64,000 nt of DNA from NCBI GenBank assembly GCA_964532595.1, contig CAZHIQ010000004.1:62001-126000 (forward strand). Direction: 5' to 3'. This DNA comes from Chryseosolibacter sp964532595 (GTDB lineage: Bacteria; Bacteroidota; Bacteroidia; Cytophagales; Cyclobacteriaceae). The notes beneath the pieces are model-generated. The model was given only the letters and a program-made list of their open reading frames with translations, ran no database searches and was not told the DNA's origin. A program made the position numbers and the translations under genes. Of the stretch, positions 7,897-15,846 are shown piece by piece. Every line of letters begins with the position of its first letter. Within the stretch, counting starts at the first letter, position 1.

Positions 7897-9017
7897 CATT
7901 TACCAGAATTGCTGACCAGGCGGCCCGCTTTTTCGTGGGCGGTCTTTTCATCTTCTCCGGACTAATAAAACTCAACGATCCGATCGGTACCGCGATCAAG
8001 ATGGAGGAGTACTTTTCCGTTTTCGCCGCCGACTTTGGATCGTTCTTCGGTCTCTTCGTGCCTTATGCGCTTGAAATCGGAATGATTATGATCATTCTAG
8101 AGATTGTGCTGGGAGTTGCCGTGCTCATTTTCTGGCGCATGAACCTCACTGCCTGGTTGCTGTTGTTGTTGATGGTGTTCTTCACCTTCCTGACATTCTA
8201 CTCGGCCTACTTCAATAAAGTGACAGACTGCGGGTGCTTTGGTGATGCCATTAAGCTTACGCCGTGGGAATCTTTTTTCAAAGATGTGATACTCATGTTC
8301 CCGGTACTCCACCTGTTCTGGCACCGGAAGCGCTATACGCCGGTTCTGCGAACGCGCGAGGGTTACGCCGTTGTTGGTATAGCGACAGCGTTAAGTCTGT
8401 TTGTTGGTGTGTACGCCATTGGCCATTTGCCATTTATCGATTTCAGGGCTTACGCGATCGGAAAGCACATACCCACGCAAATGCAGGCGGAAGTAGCACC
8501 TCATTTTGAATATGTGTTTACCCGAAAAGACAACGGTGAAAAAGTACGATCTGAATCCTGGCTGGGTGACACCACCTTGTATAAGTACGAGGCATACGTT
8601 CAGACGAATGAGAACGACGACCGGACGGTTCCTAAAATCACCGACTACGCTGTGAGTACGGTTGATGGTGAAGACATTACCCAGCTGACATTCGAAGGCC
8701 CCCGTCTTCTTTTCATCATTTACGACGTCAACCGTGCTTCTGCTTCGAATATGGATGCAGTCCGAAAGCTCGCTCAGGAGCTTGAGGGCAAAGTAGAATT
8801 GATGGTGTTTACAGCGTCGACGCCTGTTCACTTCGAAGCATTTCGTCACGAACACCAGCTGGCTGTTCCCTATTTCTTTGTTGACGCAACAGTTCTCAAA
8901 ACCATGGTGCGTTCAAATCCGGGAATTATGCTCTGGGTTGACGGTACGGTGAAGGGGAAGTGGCATCATAACGATACCCCGGATGCCGCAGAAGTGCTGA
9001 GTCTTATTCAGGGATAG
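7893..9017 (+). CDS. DoxX/MauE-like membrane protein with C-terminal thioredoxin-like domain
   Basis: 374 residues. Four or five membrane segments occupy residues 10-190 and resemble the DoxX/MauE group: FFVGGLFIFSGLIKLNDP near the start and the conserved cysteine pair in VTDCGCFGDAIKLTPWESF near 110-130. The remaining 190 residues are soluble and include a region like the end of a thioredoxin fold (RLLFIIYDVNRAS, AVPYFFVDATVLKTMVR, PGIMLWVDG), without a CxxC. In Bacteroidota this is the BT_3928-type family. A role in membrane redox chemistry is suggested by the family only. The start overlaps the DUF1599 stop, and aroK follows after 36 bases. Confidence 0.85.
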   Translation: MTFTRIADQAARFFVGGLFIFSGLIKLNDPIGTAIKMEEYFSVFAADFGSFFGLFVPYALEIGMIMIILEIVLGVAVLIFWRMNLTAWLLLLLMVFFTFLTFYSAYFNKVTDCGCFGDAIKLTPWESFFKDVILMFPVLHLFWHRKRYTPVLRTREGYAVVGIATALSLFVGVYAIGHLPFIDFRAYAIGKHIPTQMQAEVAPHFEYVFTRKDNGEKVRSESWLGDTTLYKYEAYVQTNENDDRTVPKITDYAVSTVDGEDITQLTFEGPRLLFIIYDVNRASASNMDAVRKLAQELEGKVELMVFTASTPVHFEAFRHEHQLAVPYFFVDATVLKTMVRSNPGIMLWVDGTVKGKWHHNDTPDAAEVLSLIQG

Positions 9018-9034
9018 CACAAGGGTTTCTGAGT

Positions 9035-9044
9035 AAAGGAGGAA
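9035..9044 (+). promoter_or_regulatory. Strong Shine-Dalgarno before aroK
   Basis: AAAGGAGGAA lies 9 bases before the aroK ATG at 9054. A consensus Shine-Dalgarno of this quality is uncommon in Bacteroidota, where most genes in this window have none. It fixes the aroK start. Confidence 0.7.
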
Positions 9045-9053
9045 AGCCAAATC

Positions 9054-9554
9054 ATGAAAATCTTTCTCATCGGAATGCCCGGCTCGGGGAAAACCACTTT
9101 GGGGCGTCAACTGGCCGATCGGTTATCGATAGATTTTGTAGATCTGGATGCGGAAATCGAAAAGGAAGAAGGAAAAGCTATCAGTGAAATCTTCGCTTCC
9201 TCCGGTCACGATTACTTTCGACTTGTCGAGTCGCGCCTGTTGCGGACATGGGCTGCAAGTACCGGATCTTTTGTGATGTCGACGGGAGGGGGTGCTCCCT
9301 GCTTCCACGATGGCATCACCCTTATAAACAAGTATGGTGTAAGCATATTTCTCGACTGCCCTGTACAGGTGCTATTTGAGCGGGTCAGAAAAAACCGGGA
9401 ACGTCCATTGCTTCATACAGAAGACGAGGGTGAGATTCTGAAGCGTCTTGAAACGATGAGAGATGAACGCCTGAAGTGTTATCATCAGGCGAAGATTGTT
9501 CTCACCGACCCTTCGCTTGAGTCCCTTCTACAAAGCCTCCGGCCTCATACTTAG
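9054..9554 (+). CDS. aroK: Shikimate kinase
   Basis: 166 residues, the normal length. The P-loop GMPGSGKTT is at residues 7-15, the shikimate-binding aspartate motif DLDAEIE follows near 32-38, the glycine-rich STGGGAP is near 77, and the LID arginine region KNRERPLL is near 121. It phosphorylates shikimate in the chorismate pathway for aromatic amino acids. The start is fixed by a strong ribosome site. The stop codon overlaps the stop of the convergent outer-membrane protein gene (TTAG shared). It probably belongs to the DUF1599-DoxX operon. Confidence 0.95.
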   Translation: MKIFLIGMPGSGKTTLGRQLADRLSIDFVDLDAEIEKEEGKAISEIFASSGHDYFRLVESRLLRTWAASTGSFVMSTGGGAPCFHDGITLINKYGVSIFLDCPVQVLFERVRKNRERPLLHTEDEGEILKRLETMRDERLKCYHQAKIVLTDPSLESLLQSLRPHT

Positions 9555-11092
9555 AACGTAAATCCAACCGTTAGCACACCCCTGGCTGTTCTGTCGGTGA
9601 ACTCGGCAACGGGTCCCGACCCATCTGCAAAAGAATACGGACGATAGGGGTAGGGTTGTGTCTTTCCGTGAATAACTGCGAGATCAATGTAAAACGAAGG
9701 TGTCCGGATACCCACGCCGCCGGTTATAGATGAAACACTGTTGTCGGCGTTCAGGCGCTTGTCGAATGCATTAGTAAGCAGATTGTACCCTGCCCGAAGT
9801 CTCCAGATATTTTTTCGAAACTCGGCGCCAACACGGTAGTTCACCGTGGGGCGATAGATGTCGCTGATTTCCCTGTTATCTTCTTCAAATGACAAGCCGC
9901 CTATGTTTGATTTGTACCGCAGACGTGAAGGGTTGGTATATTCAACATCGCCCGTAATGAATCCGTAGCGCGTGAAGTATGCTATCCCCCCGCGTAGTTT
10001 GGAAGGAATAGTAAGCCGATAATCGCTCATGATGATATCGGTCATAATGGGATCATCAAGGTTGGATGTAGAGAGATCGACACCACCATCCGGTGACGGA
10101 TAAATGAAGCCTTGTTCCCAACGGGTACCCATCGCCGCCTCATATGATTCGCTAAGAGCATAGGCAGTAGGCGTGGTGTAGGAAACACCTATCTGTATTT
10201 CGTCAATCGGCCGGCCAATGGCTCCGAGTGTGGCGTTGACACCGGTACCGGTGATCGTAAGCTTTTCTGTGAGGTGCATAACTTCGACAGAAGGCACGTC
10301 AGCATTGTATCGCTCAATGTAATCTTTGCGTGACTCATAGCGAAGGCTGGTTACACCAACTCCTGCGCCGAAGAAAAACCTGTCTTCTATATTTCCACCA
10401 TAGGATATGTTCCATTGGTTGGTCGCCCCTTTTACAAGAATCTCTTCTAACTCGTTTTGGCGATCGGGCAGTGGCGCGTAGGTGAAATAGATGTCATCGG
10501 GAGCATTCGCATCTTCGACGGAAAGAGGCCCGATGAGGAAGTTGTGGTAGGCAAGGCCGGTCGGCGAGTTGTAGTGATAACCTCCGTCAAGAAACTGATC
10601 GGTAGTGAACCCGTTCGATTGTTCGATAAAGTAGTCAATGATAGACTTGTTGAGGTTACTCCCGCTATAAAGCGCCTGGCGGTTGAAATCATTTGTCCGC
10701 GAGAAGCTGAAAGCAAGAGACCCGCCAATAAATCCTTCGCTTCGGTTCGGGAAATTCCAGACATAGCTGAAGCCCGGGATATTAAAGACCGTGCGATTGT
10801 CGCTGTTCCGCGATCCATAATAGCTGGATGAGGTTTGGTTATCGTTGAAACCCAGGCTGAAGGTGAACTCTCCGCGGTTGTACATACCCAGTCCCGCCGG
10901 GTTCGACAACGCCGAACTGTAGTCAGCTCCGAGCGCGGTCTGACTTCCTCCGAGCGCCTGTACGCGGGCACTTCCTGCAGGTGCTGTACCGCCGAGGATG
11001 AGCGCCGTTTCTGCGTAGGATTGTGCCTTAGCGCTCTGAAAAATGAACAAAGGGATAGCCATCAGGCAAAGCCTGAACAAAAAATGTCTCAT
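9551..11092 (-). CDS. Outer-membrane transport protein, OMPP1/FadL/TodX-like
   Basis: 513 residues. A signal peptide (residues 1-23, cleavage after SAKA) is followed by the segment SARVQALGGSQTALGAD and ALSNPAGLGMYN, which is diagnostic for the Bacteroidota branch of the FadL/TodX outer-membrane family. The rest has alternating beta-strand character with a C-terminal phenylalanine (LTVGFTF), as expected of a barrel inserted by the BAM complex. Such proteins take up hydrophobic compounds; the substrate is unknown. The gene lies just upstream of aroK's stop on the opposite strand and downstream of the secreted Tyr/Gly-rich gene, with 21 bases between. Confidence 0.88.
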   Translation of the reverse strand: MRHFLFRLCLMAIPLFIFQSAKAQSYAETALILGGTAPAGSARVQALGGSQTALGADYSSALSNPAGLGMYNRGEFTFSLGFNDNQTSSSYYGSRNSDNRTVFNIPGFSYVWNFPNRSEGFIGGSLAFSFSRTNDFNRQALYSGSNLNKSIIDYFIEQSNGFTTDQFLDGGYHYNSPTGLAYHNFLIGPLSVEDANAPDDIYFTYAPLPDRQNELEEILVKGATNQWNISYGGNIEDRFFFGAGVGVTSLRYESRKDYIERYNADVPSVEVMHLTEKLTITGTGVNATLGAIGRPIDEIQIGVSYTTPTAYALSESYEAAMGTRWEQGFIYPSPDGGVDLSTSNLDDPIMTDIIMSDYRLTIPSKLRGGIAYFTRYGFITGDVEYTNPSRLRYKSNIGGLSFEEDNREISDIYRPTVNYRVGAEFRKNIWRLRAGYNLLTNAFDKRLNADNSVSSITGGVGIRTPSFYIDLAVIHGKTQPYPYRPYSFADGSGPVAEFTDRTARGVLTVGFTF

Positions 11093-11113
11093 ACGAATCT
11101 GATTTCGTAATGT

Positions 11114-12169
11114 TTAGTACCTGCCGCGGGAACGTCCGCTCGAACCGGAACCCATGCTGCGCGAAGGGCTGCTCGTGGAGGGCGTACTGTAGCTTCTTGA
11201 CGGCTGCGTCGACGGAGTATACGTCCGTCCTGACGAGTTGCTGCGGTCATAGCTGCTGTTGTCCCACGTCCGTGAGCGGTTCTGCTGCGTTGTCTGCCGA
11301 TCGTAGAAGGTCGAATTCGAAGAACTTCTTGAGCGGTTATAGTATTCCGCCTGTCGGCTTGTGGTTGACGAACGCGTATTGCTGCTGTTTGAATTGCGAT
11401 CAAATATGTCAGTACGCGGCCGCGTATCGGCTGTACGAGATACTGCACCCTGCGAGCGCACGGGGCGCCTGCCTTCTACCGTTCTGCGGCCGGCGTACTC
11501 CGGATTGTTGATGATAATCACGCCGGGGTAGTAGCCATAACGGTAGGGATTCCAGTAACCGTACCCCATACCATAACCCATGCCATAACCAAAGCCGCTA
11601 TAGAAGGGATCCCAACCGTACGAGTACCCCCAGGGATTGTAATAGCCGCCCCACCCGTAATTCCACGAGTGTCCCATACGGAAACTCAGGGAAGTAGACC
11701 AGCCGCTATATCCCATGTACGGATCGTACCACGGGTTGTAGCCATAATAGGGGCTATTCCAGGTATTGATGGCCGGGCCCCAGTAGTTCATCCGGTACCA
11801 GTCGTTGCCATACCAGTTGTTGTACTGGTTGTTGAACGTCCGGAACTGGCTGCTGCGGTATTGGTAATCGGATACGAAATAATCGCCCTCCGCTGCCTGT
11901 GCTTCACGCGTCTGGGCGCGGGAAGTATATTCAGGATTTACATTCCGTGCCGAGTAACTGTCGGTGGGATTAATGCTGTACTCTTCGTTCAAAAGCTCGC
12001 GCTGTTTCGAACGCGACATACGCGTGTCGTTGTATGCCACTTCTCTCTGGGCATTCAATTTCGCGCGATCCTTCGCGGTGAAGTACATATCGTCATACTC
12101 GATGCCCTGGGCAAACGCCCCAACAGTCAACATCGAGAAAACAGCCAGCAAAATCCCTGATATCTTCAT
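11114..12169 (-). CDS. Secreted Tyr/Gly- and Ser/Arg-rich low-complexity protein
   Basis: 351 residues with a signal peptide (cleavage after AFA, residue 20). Residues 20-110 are charged. Residues about 110-215 are extremely rich in Tyr, Gly, Trp and Asn with short repeats (YGMGYGMGYGYW, NPYRYGYYPG). The last 130 residues are rich in Ser, Arg and Thr (for example RSRSSSNSTF). No catalytic domain is visible. Composition suggests a structural or adhesive surface protein, or a substrate of an envelope export system; no C-terminal sorting domain is seen. Similar proteins with prefixes like vitellogenin II occur in Cytophagales, without known function. It may be co-transcribed with the FadL-like gene. 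Confidence 0.8.
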   Translation of the reverse strand: MKISGILLAVFSMLTVGAFAQGIEYDDMYFTAKDRAKLNAQREVAYNDTRMSRSKQRELLNEEYSINPTDSYSARNVNPEYTSRAQTREAQAAEGDYFVSDYQYRSSQFRTFNNQYNNWYGNDWYRMNYWGPAINTWNSPYYGYNPWYDPYMGYSGWSTSLSFRMGHSWNYGWGGYYNPWGYSYGWDPFYSGFGYGMGYGMGYGYWNPYRYGYYPGVIIINNPEYAGRRTVEGRRPVRSQGAVSRTADTRPRTDIFDRNSNSSNTRSSTTSRQAEYYNRSRSSSNSTFYDRQTTQQNRSRTWDNSSYDRSNSSGRTYTPSTQPSRSYSTPSTSSPSRSMGSGSSGRSRGRY

Positions 12170-12267
12170 AACCGAGCGGTTTTAATGGTCCTGATAGATT
12201 TAACGCAAAACAGCTGAAAAGTATTCTATAAAACTACAAAAAATCCCGCGCATTGCCTTGGTGGGAT

Positions 12268-12275
12268 TATATTTG
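12268..12275 (+). promoter_or_regulatory. Candidate -7 element TATATTTG upstream of proS
   Basis: Matches TAnnTTTG 37 bases before the proS ATG. No good -33 TTTG is present at 19 bp. It supports the start at 12313 rather than the upstream in-frame ATG at 12253, which would precede the transcript. Confidence 0.45.
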
Positions 12276-12312
12276 TCGTTCGTTTGTTATAAAGGCAAAA
12301 ATTATACCATCC

Positions 12313-13791
12313 ATGGCAAAGGCGTTACCTACTCGGCAGGAAGATTACTCACTGTGGTACAACGAGTTAGTGAAGAAGGCAGATCTGGCTGAGCACTCCG
12401 ATGTACGCGGTTGTATGGTGATCAAGCCGTACGGATACAGCATCTGGGAAAAGATGCAGCAAGCCCTTGACAAGATGTTCAAGGACACCGGTCACACGAA
12501 CGCCTATTTTCCGCTCTTCGTACCAAAAAGTCTCTTTGAAGCGGAAGAGCAAAATGCGGAGGGTTTTGCCAAAGAATGCGCAATAGTATCGCACTACCGG
12601 CTTAAGAACGATCCGGAAAAGCCCGGAAAGTTGATCGTGGACCCTGAGGCGAAACTGGAGGAGGAGCTTGTCGTTCGCCCGACCAGTGAAGCGATTATCT
12701 GGAGCACATACAAAAAATGGATACAGTCGTACCGCGATCTTCCCTTGCTCATCAACCAATGGGCGAACGTTGTACGCTGGGAGATGCGGACGCGTCTCTT
12801 CTTGCGAACGGCGGAATTTCTGTGGCAGGAAGGTCACACCGCCCACGCTACACCCGAGGAGGCGGTGGAGGAGACGGTGCGGATGCTCGGAGTTTACAGC
12901 GATTTTGCAGAGAATTTCATGGCCTTGCCGGTGGTAAAGGGCGTTAAGTCGGAGGGTGAACGCTTCCCCGGAGCGCTCGATACTTACTGCATCGAAGCGA
13001 TGATGCAGGACGGTAAAGCCTTGCAGGCCGGAACGTCACACTTTCTGGGACAGAATTTTGCTAAAGCTTTCGACGTGCAGTTTGCCAATAAGGAAGGTAA
13101 ACTCGAATATGTATGGGGCACCTCATGGGGTGTCAGTACCCGTCTGATGGGGGCTTTGATTATGGCGCACTCCGACGACGACGGTCTGGTTCTTCCGCCG
13201 AAGCTGGCACCTATTCACGTCGTAATTGTTCCGATTTATAAAACGGCTGACGAAGAAGCGCGCGTAGCCGAAAAAGCAGAAGCTATCGCGGCAGCCCTAC
13301 GTCAACAAGGGCTTACGGTAAAGTTTGATAATCGCGATACTCATAAGCCGGGATTCAAGTTCGCTGAATGGGAGTTGAAGGGCGTACCGGTACGCATTGC
13401 CATGGGACCCCGCGATCTTGACAATGGAACTGCGGAAATCGCTCGCCGTGACACTAAAGAAAAACAGACGGTGAATGCTGACGATATCGCCCGTCTTGTG
13501 CCCGCCCTTCTGGAGGAAATTCAGAAAAACATCTACGACCGCGCGAGGAAGTTTCGCGACGAACACACCACGGAGGTGAACGACTTCGATACCTTCAAGC
13601 AAGTTCTCGATGAGAAGGGCGGATTTGTGTCAGCTCACTGGGATGGTACCATCGAAACGGAGCAAGCTATCAAGGATGAAACAAAGGCTACGATCCGCTG
13701 TATCCCCCTGGATGCAAAAGAGGAGGCCGGCACGTGCGTGTTCTCAGGAAAGCCGTCTTCAAAACGTGTCCTTTTCGCCCGCGCTTATTGA
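12313..13791 (+). CDS. proS: Prolyl-tRNA synthetase, short (eukaryote/archaea-like) type
   Basis: 492 residues. Class II synthetase without the bacterial editing insertion. Motif 2 (NVVRWEMRTRLFLRTAEFLWQEGHTAH) is cut here to NQWANVVRWE and TAEFLWQEGHTAH near 155-180, and the C-terminal part has the anticodon-binding domain and the extra zinc-binding-like tail that ends in SKRVLFARAY. This ProRS type is common in Bacteroidota. The ATG at 12313 gives the standard N-terminus MAKALPTRQEDYSLWY; the 20 upstream residues in frame are not conserved. nfeD follows 52 bases downstream. Confidence 0.95.
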   Translation: MAKALPTRQEDYSLWYNELVKKADLAEHSDVRGCMVIKPYGYSIWEKMQQALDKMFKDTGHTNAYFPLFVPKSLFEAEEQNAEGFAKECAIVSHYRLKNDPEKPGKLIVDPEAKLEEELVVRPTSEAIIWSTYKKWIQSYRDLPLLINQWANVVRWEMRTRLFLRTAEFLWQEGHTAHATPEEAVEETVRMLGVYSDFAENFMALPVVKGVKSEGERFPGALDTYCIEAMMQDGKALQAGTSHFLGQNFAKAFDVQFANKEGKLEYVWGTSWGVSTRLMGALIMAHSDDDGLVLPPKLAPIHVVIVPIYKTADEEARVAEKAEAIAAALRQQGLTVKFDNRDTHKPGFKFAEWELKGVPVRIAMGPRDLDNGTAEIARRDTKEKQTVNADDIARLVPALLEEIQKNIYDRARKFRDEHTTEVNDFDTFKQVLDEKGGFVSAHWDGTIETEQAIKDETKATIRCIPLDAKEEAGTCVFSGKPSSKRVLFARAY

Positions 13792-13843
13792 GGCCACTCA
13801 ATATCCGGGAAGTTTTGGTATCTTTAAAATTCCTGTCACCATT

Positions 13844-14308
13844 ATGTGGACACTCATTGTTGCACTCATTCTGATTGGGCTTCTGCTTGTCATACTGGAA
13901 ATAGTATTCGTTCCGGGGACAACCATTGTCGGGCTCGCGGGCGTGGTACTCGCGGGTGTAGGAATTCTGTTTGCCTATCGCGAATTCGGCAATGAGACAG
14001 GGTGGTATGTTCTGCTCGGTACAGCCGGCCTGACGGCAGTGGCGCTGTTCTTCAGCTTCCGCTCCAAGGCGTGGCTCCGCTTCGCCAATAAGTCGGCGAT
14101 TGCCGCCCGGGTCAATGAAGATATCGCGATAACCGTCTCCATAGGTGACGAAGGCGTGGCCGTAACAACATTAAAGCCGTATGGCCGCGCCGAGTTCAAC
14201 GGTCAGACGTATGAGGTCAAGTCGCTGGGCGATTATGTGAACGTTGGCTCGCGGGTGCAGGTAATTCAGATTCAAGGCACTCAAATAATTGTGAAACCCC
14301 TTAACTAA
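13844..14308 (+). CDS. NfeD-like membrane protein
   Basis: 154 residues. The N-terminus carries two or three membrane segments (WTLIVALILIGLLLVILEIVF, then TIVGLAGVVLAGVGILFAY and WYVLLGTAGLTAVALFF), followed by an OB-fold domain with VGDEGVA-like start (SIGDEGVAVTTLKPYGRAEF) and YVNVGSRVQVIQIQG. This is the short NfeD (NfeD1b) type that partners flotillins. The floA gene follows 11 bases downstream, the classic pairing. The start at 13844 was chosen because the frame upstream overlaps proS and is not conserved. Likely inner membrane, role in membrane microdomain organisation. Confidence 0.9.
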   Translation: MWTLIVALILIGLLLVILEIVFVPGTTIVGLAGVVLAGVGILFAYREFGNETGWYVLLGTAGLTAVALFFSFRSKAWLRFANKSAIAARVNEDIAITVSIGDEGVAVTTLKPYGRAEFNGQTYEVKSLGDYVNVGSRVQVIQIQGTQIIVKPLN

Positions 14309-14319
14309 CCTGAAATTTT

Positions 14320-15312
14320 ATGGAAGGAGCAGCATTGCTAGCGATGGTTCTTGGAGCCATCATCCTGTTTTTTGTCTTTTTGTACTTCGTCCCCATTAAC
14401 CTCTGGATCACCGCGCTCTTCTCGGGTGTAAAGGTCGGATTGTTTGATCTGGTGTTTATGCGCATCCGGAAGGTGCCGCCGCGGGTTGTCGTGGAGTCGC
14501 TCATTACAGCCACAAAAGCGGGATTGGAGATTTCTTCAAATGATCTGGAAACCCATTACCTCGCGGGAGGGAATGTTCCTAATGTAATCAGGGCGTTGAT
14601 TTCTGCCGACAAGGCGAATATCAATTTGTCGTTCAAGCAAGCGACGGCCATTGACCTGGCAGGTCGGGACGTCTTTCAGGCGGTACAGATTTCAGTTAAT
14701 CCAAAAGTTATCAATACGCCTAAGGTTGCCGGTGTCGCGGCCGATGGGATTCAGCTTATCGCTGTGGCCCGCGTGACGGTCCGCGCCAACATTGCGCAAC
14801 TTGTGGGTGGCGCGGGAGAAGATACCATCCTGGCCCGCGTTGGCGAAGGTATCGTATCCTCTATTGGTACGGCGAAGTCGCACAAAGACGTCCTCGAGAG
14901 TCCGGACAAGATTTCGAAAGTGGTGCTGTCAAGGGGTCTGGATTCAGGGACAGCGTTTGAAATCCTGTCGATCGACATCGCCGACGTGGACGTCGGAGCA
15001 AACATCGGTGCCAAGCTGCAGATCGATCAGGCGTCGGCCGACTTGAAAGTCGCGGAAGCACGGGCGGAAGAAAGAAGGGCAATGGCCGTAGCCCTTGAGC
15101 AGGAAATGAAAGCTAAGGCTCAGGAAGCACGTGCAAAGGTTATCGAGGCGGAAGCGGAAATTCCGCGTGCAATCTCCGAAGCATTTGCGAAAGGAAACCT
15201 CGGTATCATGGACTACTACCGCATGCAGAACATTCAGGCAGATACGAGCATGCGCGATTCGATATCCGGAGGAGGTTCAACCGGTTCCACGGGAAGTACT
15301 TCCAAAAAGTGA
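14320..15312 (+). CDS. floA: Flotillin-like protein FloA
   Basis: 330 residues. An N-terminal hydrophobic hairpin (residues 5-30) anchors the protein; a PHB/SPFH-like region follows (LFDLVFMRIRKVPPRVVVESL near 42-62, FQAVQISVNPKVINTP near 115). The C-terminal half is a long helix rich in Ala/Glu repeats (VAEARAEERRAMAVALEQ), typical of the UPF0365 flotillin family. FloA oligomers scaffold membrane microdomains. It is encoded directly after the NfeD partner and is followed by a strong terminator. The tail is Gly/Ser/Thr-rich. Confidence 0.94.
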   Translation: MEGAALLAMVLGAIILFFVFLYFVPINLWITALFSGVKVGLFDLVFMRIRKVPPRVVVESLITATKAGLEISSNDLETHYLAGGNVPNVIRALISADKANINLSFKQATAIDLAGRDVFQAVQISVNPKVINTPKVAGVAADGIQLIAVARVTVRANIAQLVGGAGEDTILARVGEGIVSSIGTAKSHKDVLESPDKISKVVLSRGLDSGTAFEILSIDIADVDVGANIGAKLQIDQASADLKVAEARAEERRAMAVALEQEMKAKAQEARAKVIEAEAEIPRAISEAFAKGNLGIMDYYRMQNIQADTSMRDSISGGGSTGSTGSTSKK

Positions 15313-15325
15313 TCTGACCCGAAAT

Positions 15326-15356
15326 AAAAAGCCCGCTATATAAAGCGGGCTTTTTT
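15326..15356. terminator. Bidirectional intrinsic terminator between floA and the GNAT gene
   Basis: Stem GCCCGCT (15331-15337) / AGCGGGC (15344-15350) with a 6-base loop, flanked by A5 on the left and T6 on the right. It terminates the nfeD-floA operon and, read from the other strand, the convergent acetyltransferase gene. Confidence 0.9.
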
Positions 15357-15358
15357 AT

Positions 15359-15829
15359 TCAGATCTCCGCACGCATTTCGAGCATATGCTCGGAGAACCC
15401 AACTTTCTTATACGCCTGGATGGCAGCGGTGTTCGGGCTATAAACCTCCAGACGCAACTCACGGATATCTTGCGACAACGCCCAATCTTTTAATTCTCTA
15501 ATGATACGCGCATTGATCCCTCGCCCGCGGTATTCAGGGACAACATACATAAAACCCAGATATGCGTAGTTCCTGTGTTTCAACCAAGGCTTTGCCTCCT
15601 CGATGCGCGCATAACCCGAACCTACCAGCCTGCCGTCTGCTTCTGCGACAACGAGATATGACTGATCGGATGTGATAAGATTCTCGAGATCGTAGTATCG
15701 GATATCGTCCTTCCGAAGGGTCGGATCGAAGGGACGCTCGGCTTCGATTACGCCTTGCTCGAAATGTCTGAGTATTCCAATGTCGTCGGGTGTTGCTTCG
15801 CGAATAGTAATGTCGTTCGTATTCGTCAT
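15359..15829 (-). CDS. GNAT family N-acetyltransferase
   Basis: 156 residues from the ATG at 15829 (MTNTNDITIREATPDD). The acetyl-CoA binding motif A is VVPEYRGRGINARIIREL near 101-118, preceded by YAYLGFMYV, and motif B follows with LRLEVYSPNTAAIQAYKKVGF. The family transfers an acetyl group from acetyl-CoA to an amine; the substrate is unknown. The frame extends upstream to 15979 within the WG-repeat gene, but that extension is antisense-like noise and lacks family similarity. It starts 17 bases after the end of the WG-repeat gene and may be in its operon. Confidence 0.88.
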   Translation of the reverse strand: MTNTNDITIREATPDDIGILRHFEQGVIEAERPFDPTLRKDDIRYYDLENLITSDQSYLVVAEADGRLVGSGYARIEEAKPWLKHRNYAYLGFMYVVPEYRGRGINARIIRELKDWALSQDIRELRLEVYSPNTAAIQAYKKVGFSEHMLEMRAEI

Positions 15830-15846
15830 GACAGGAACGTTAAAAG

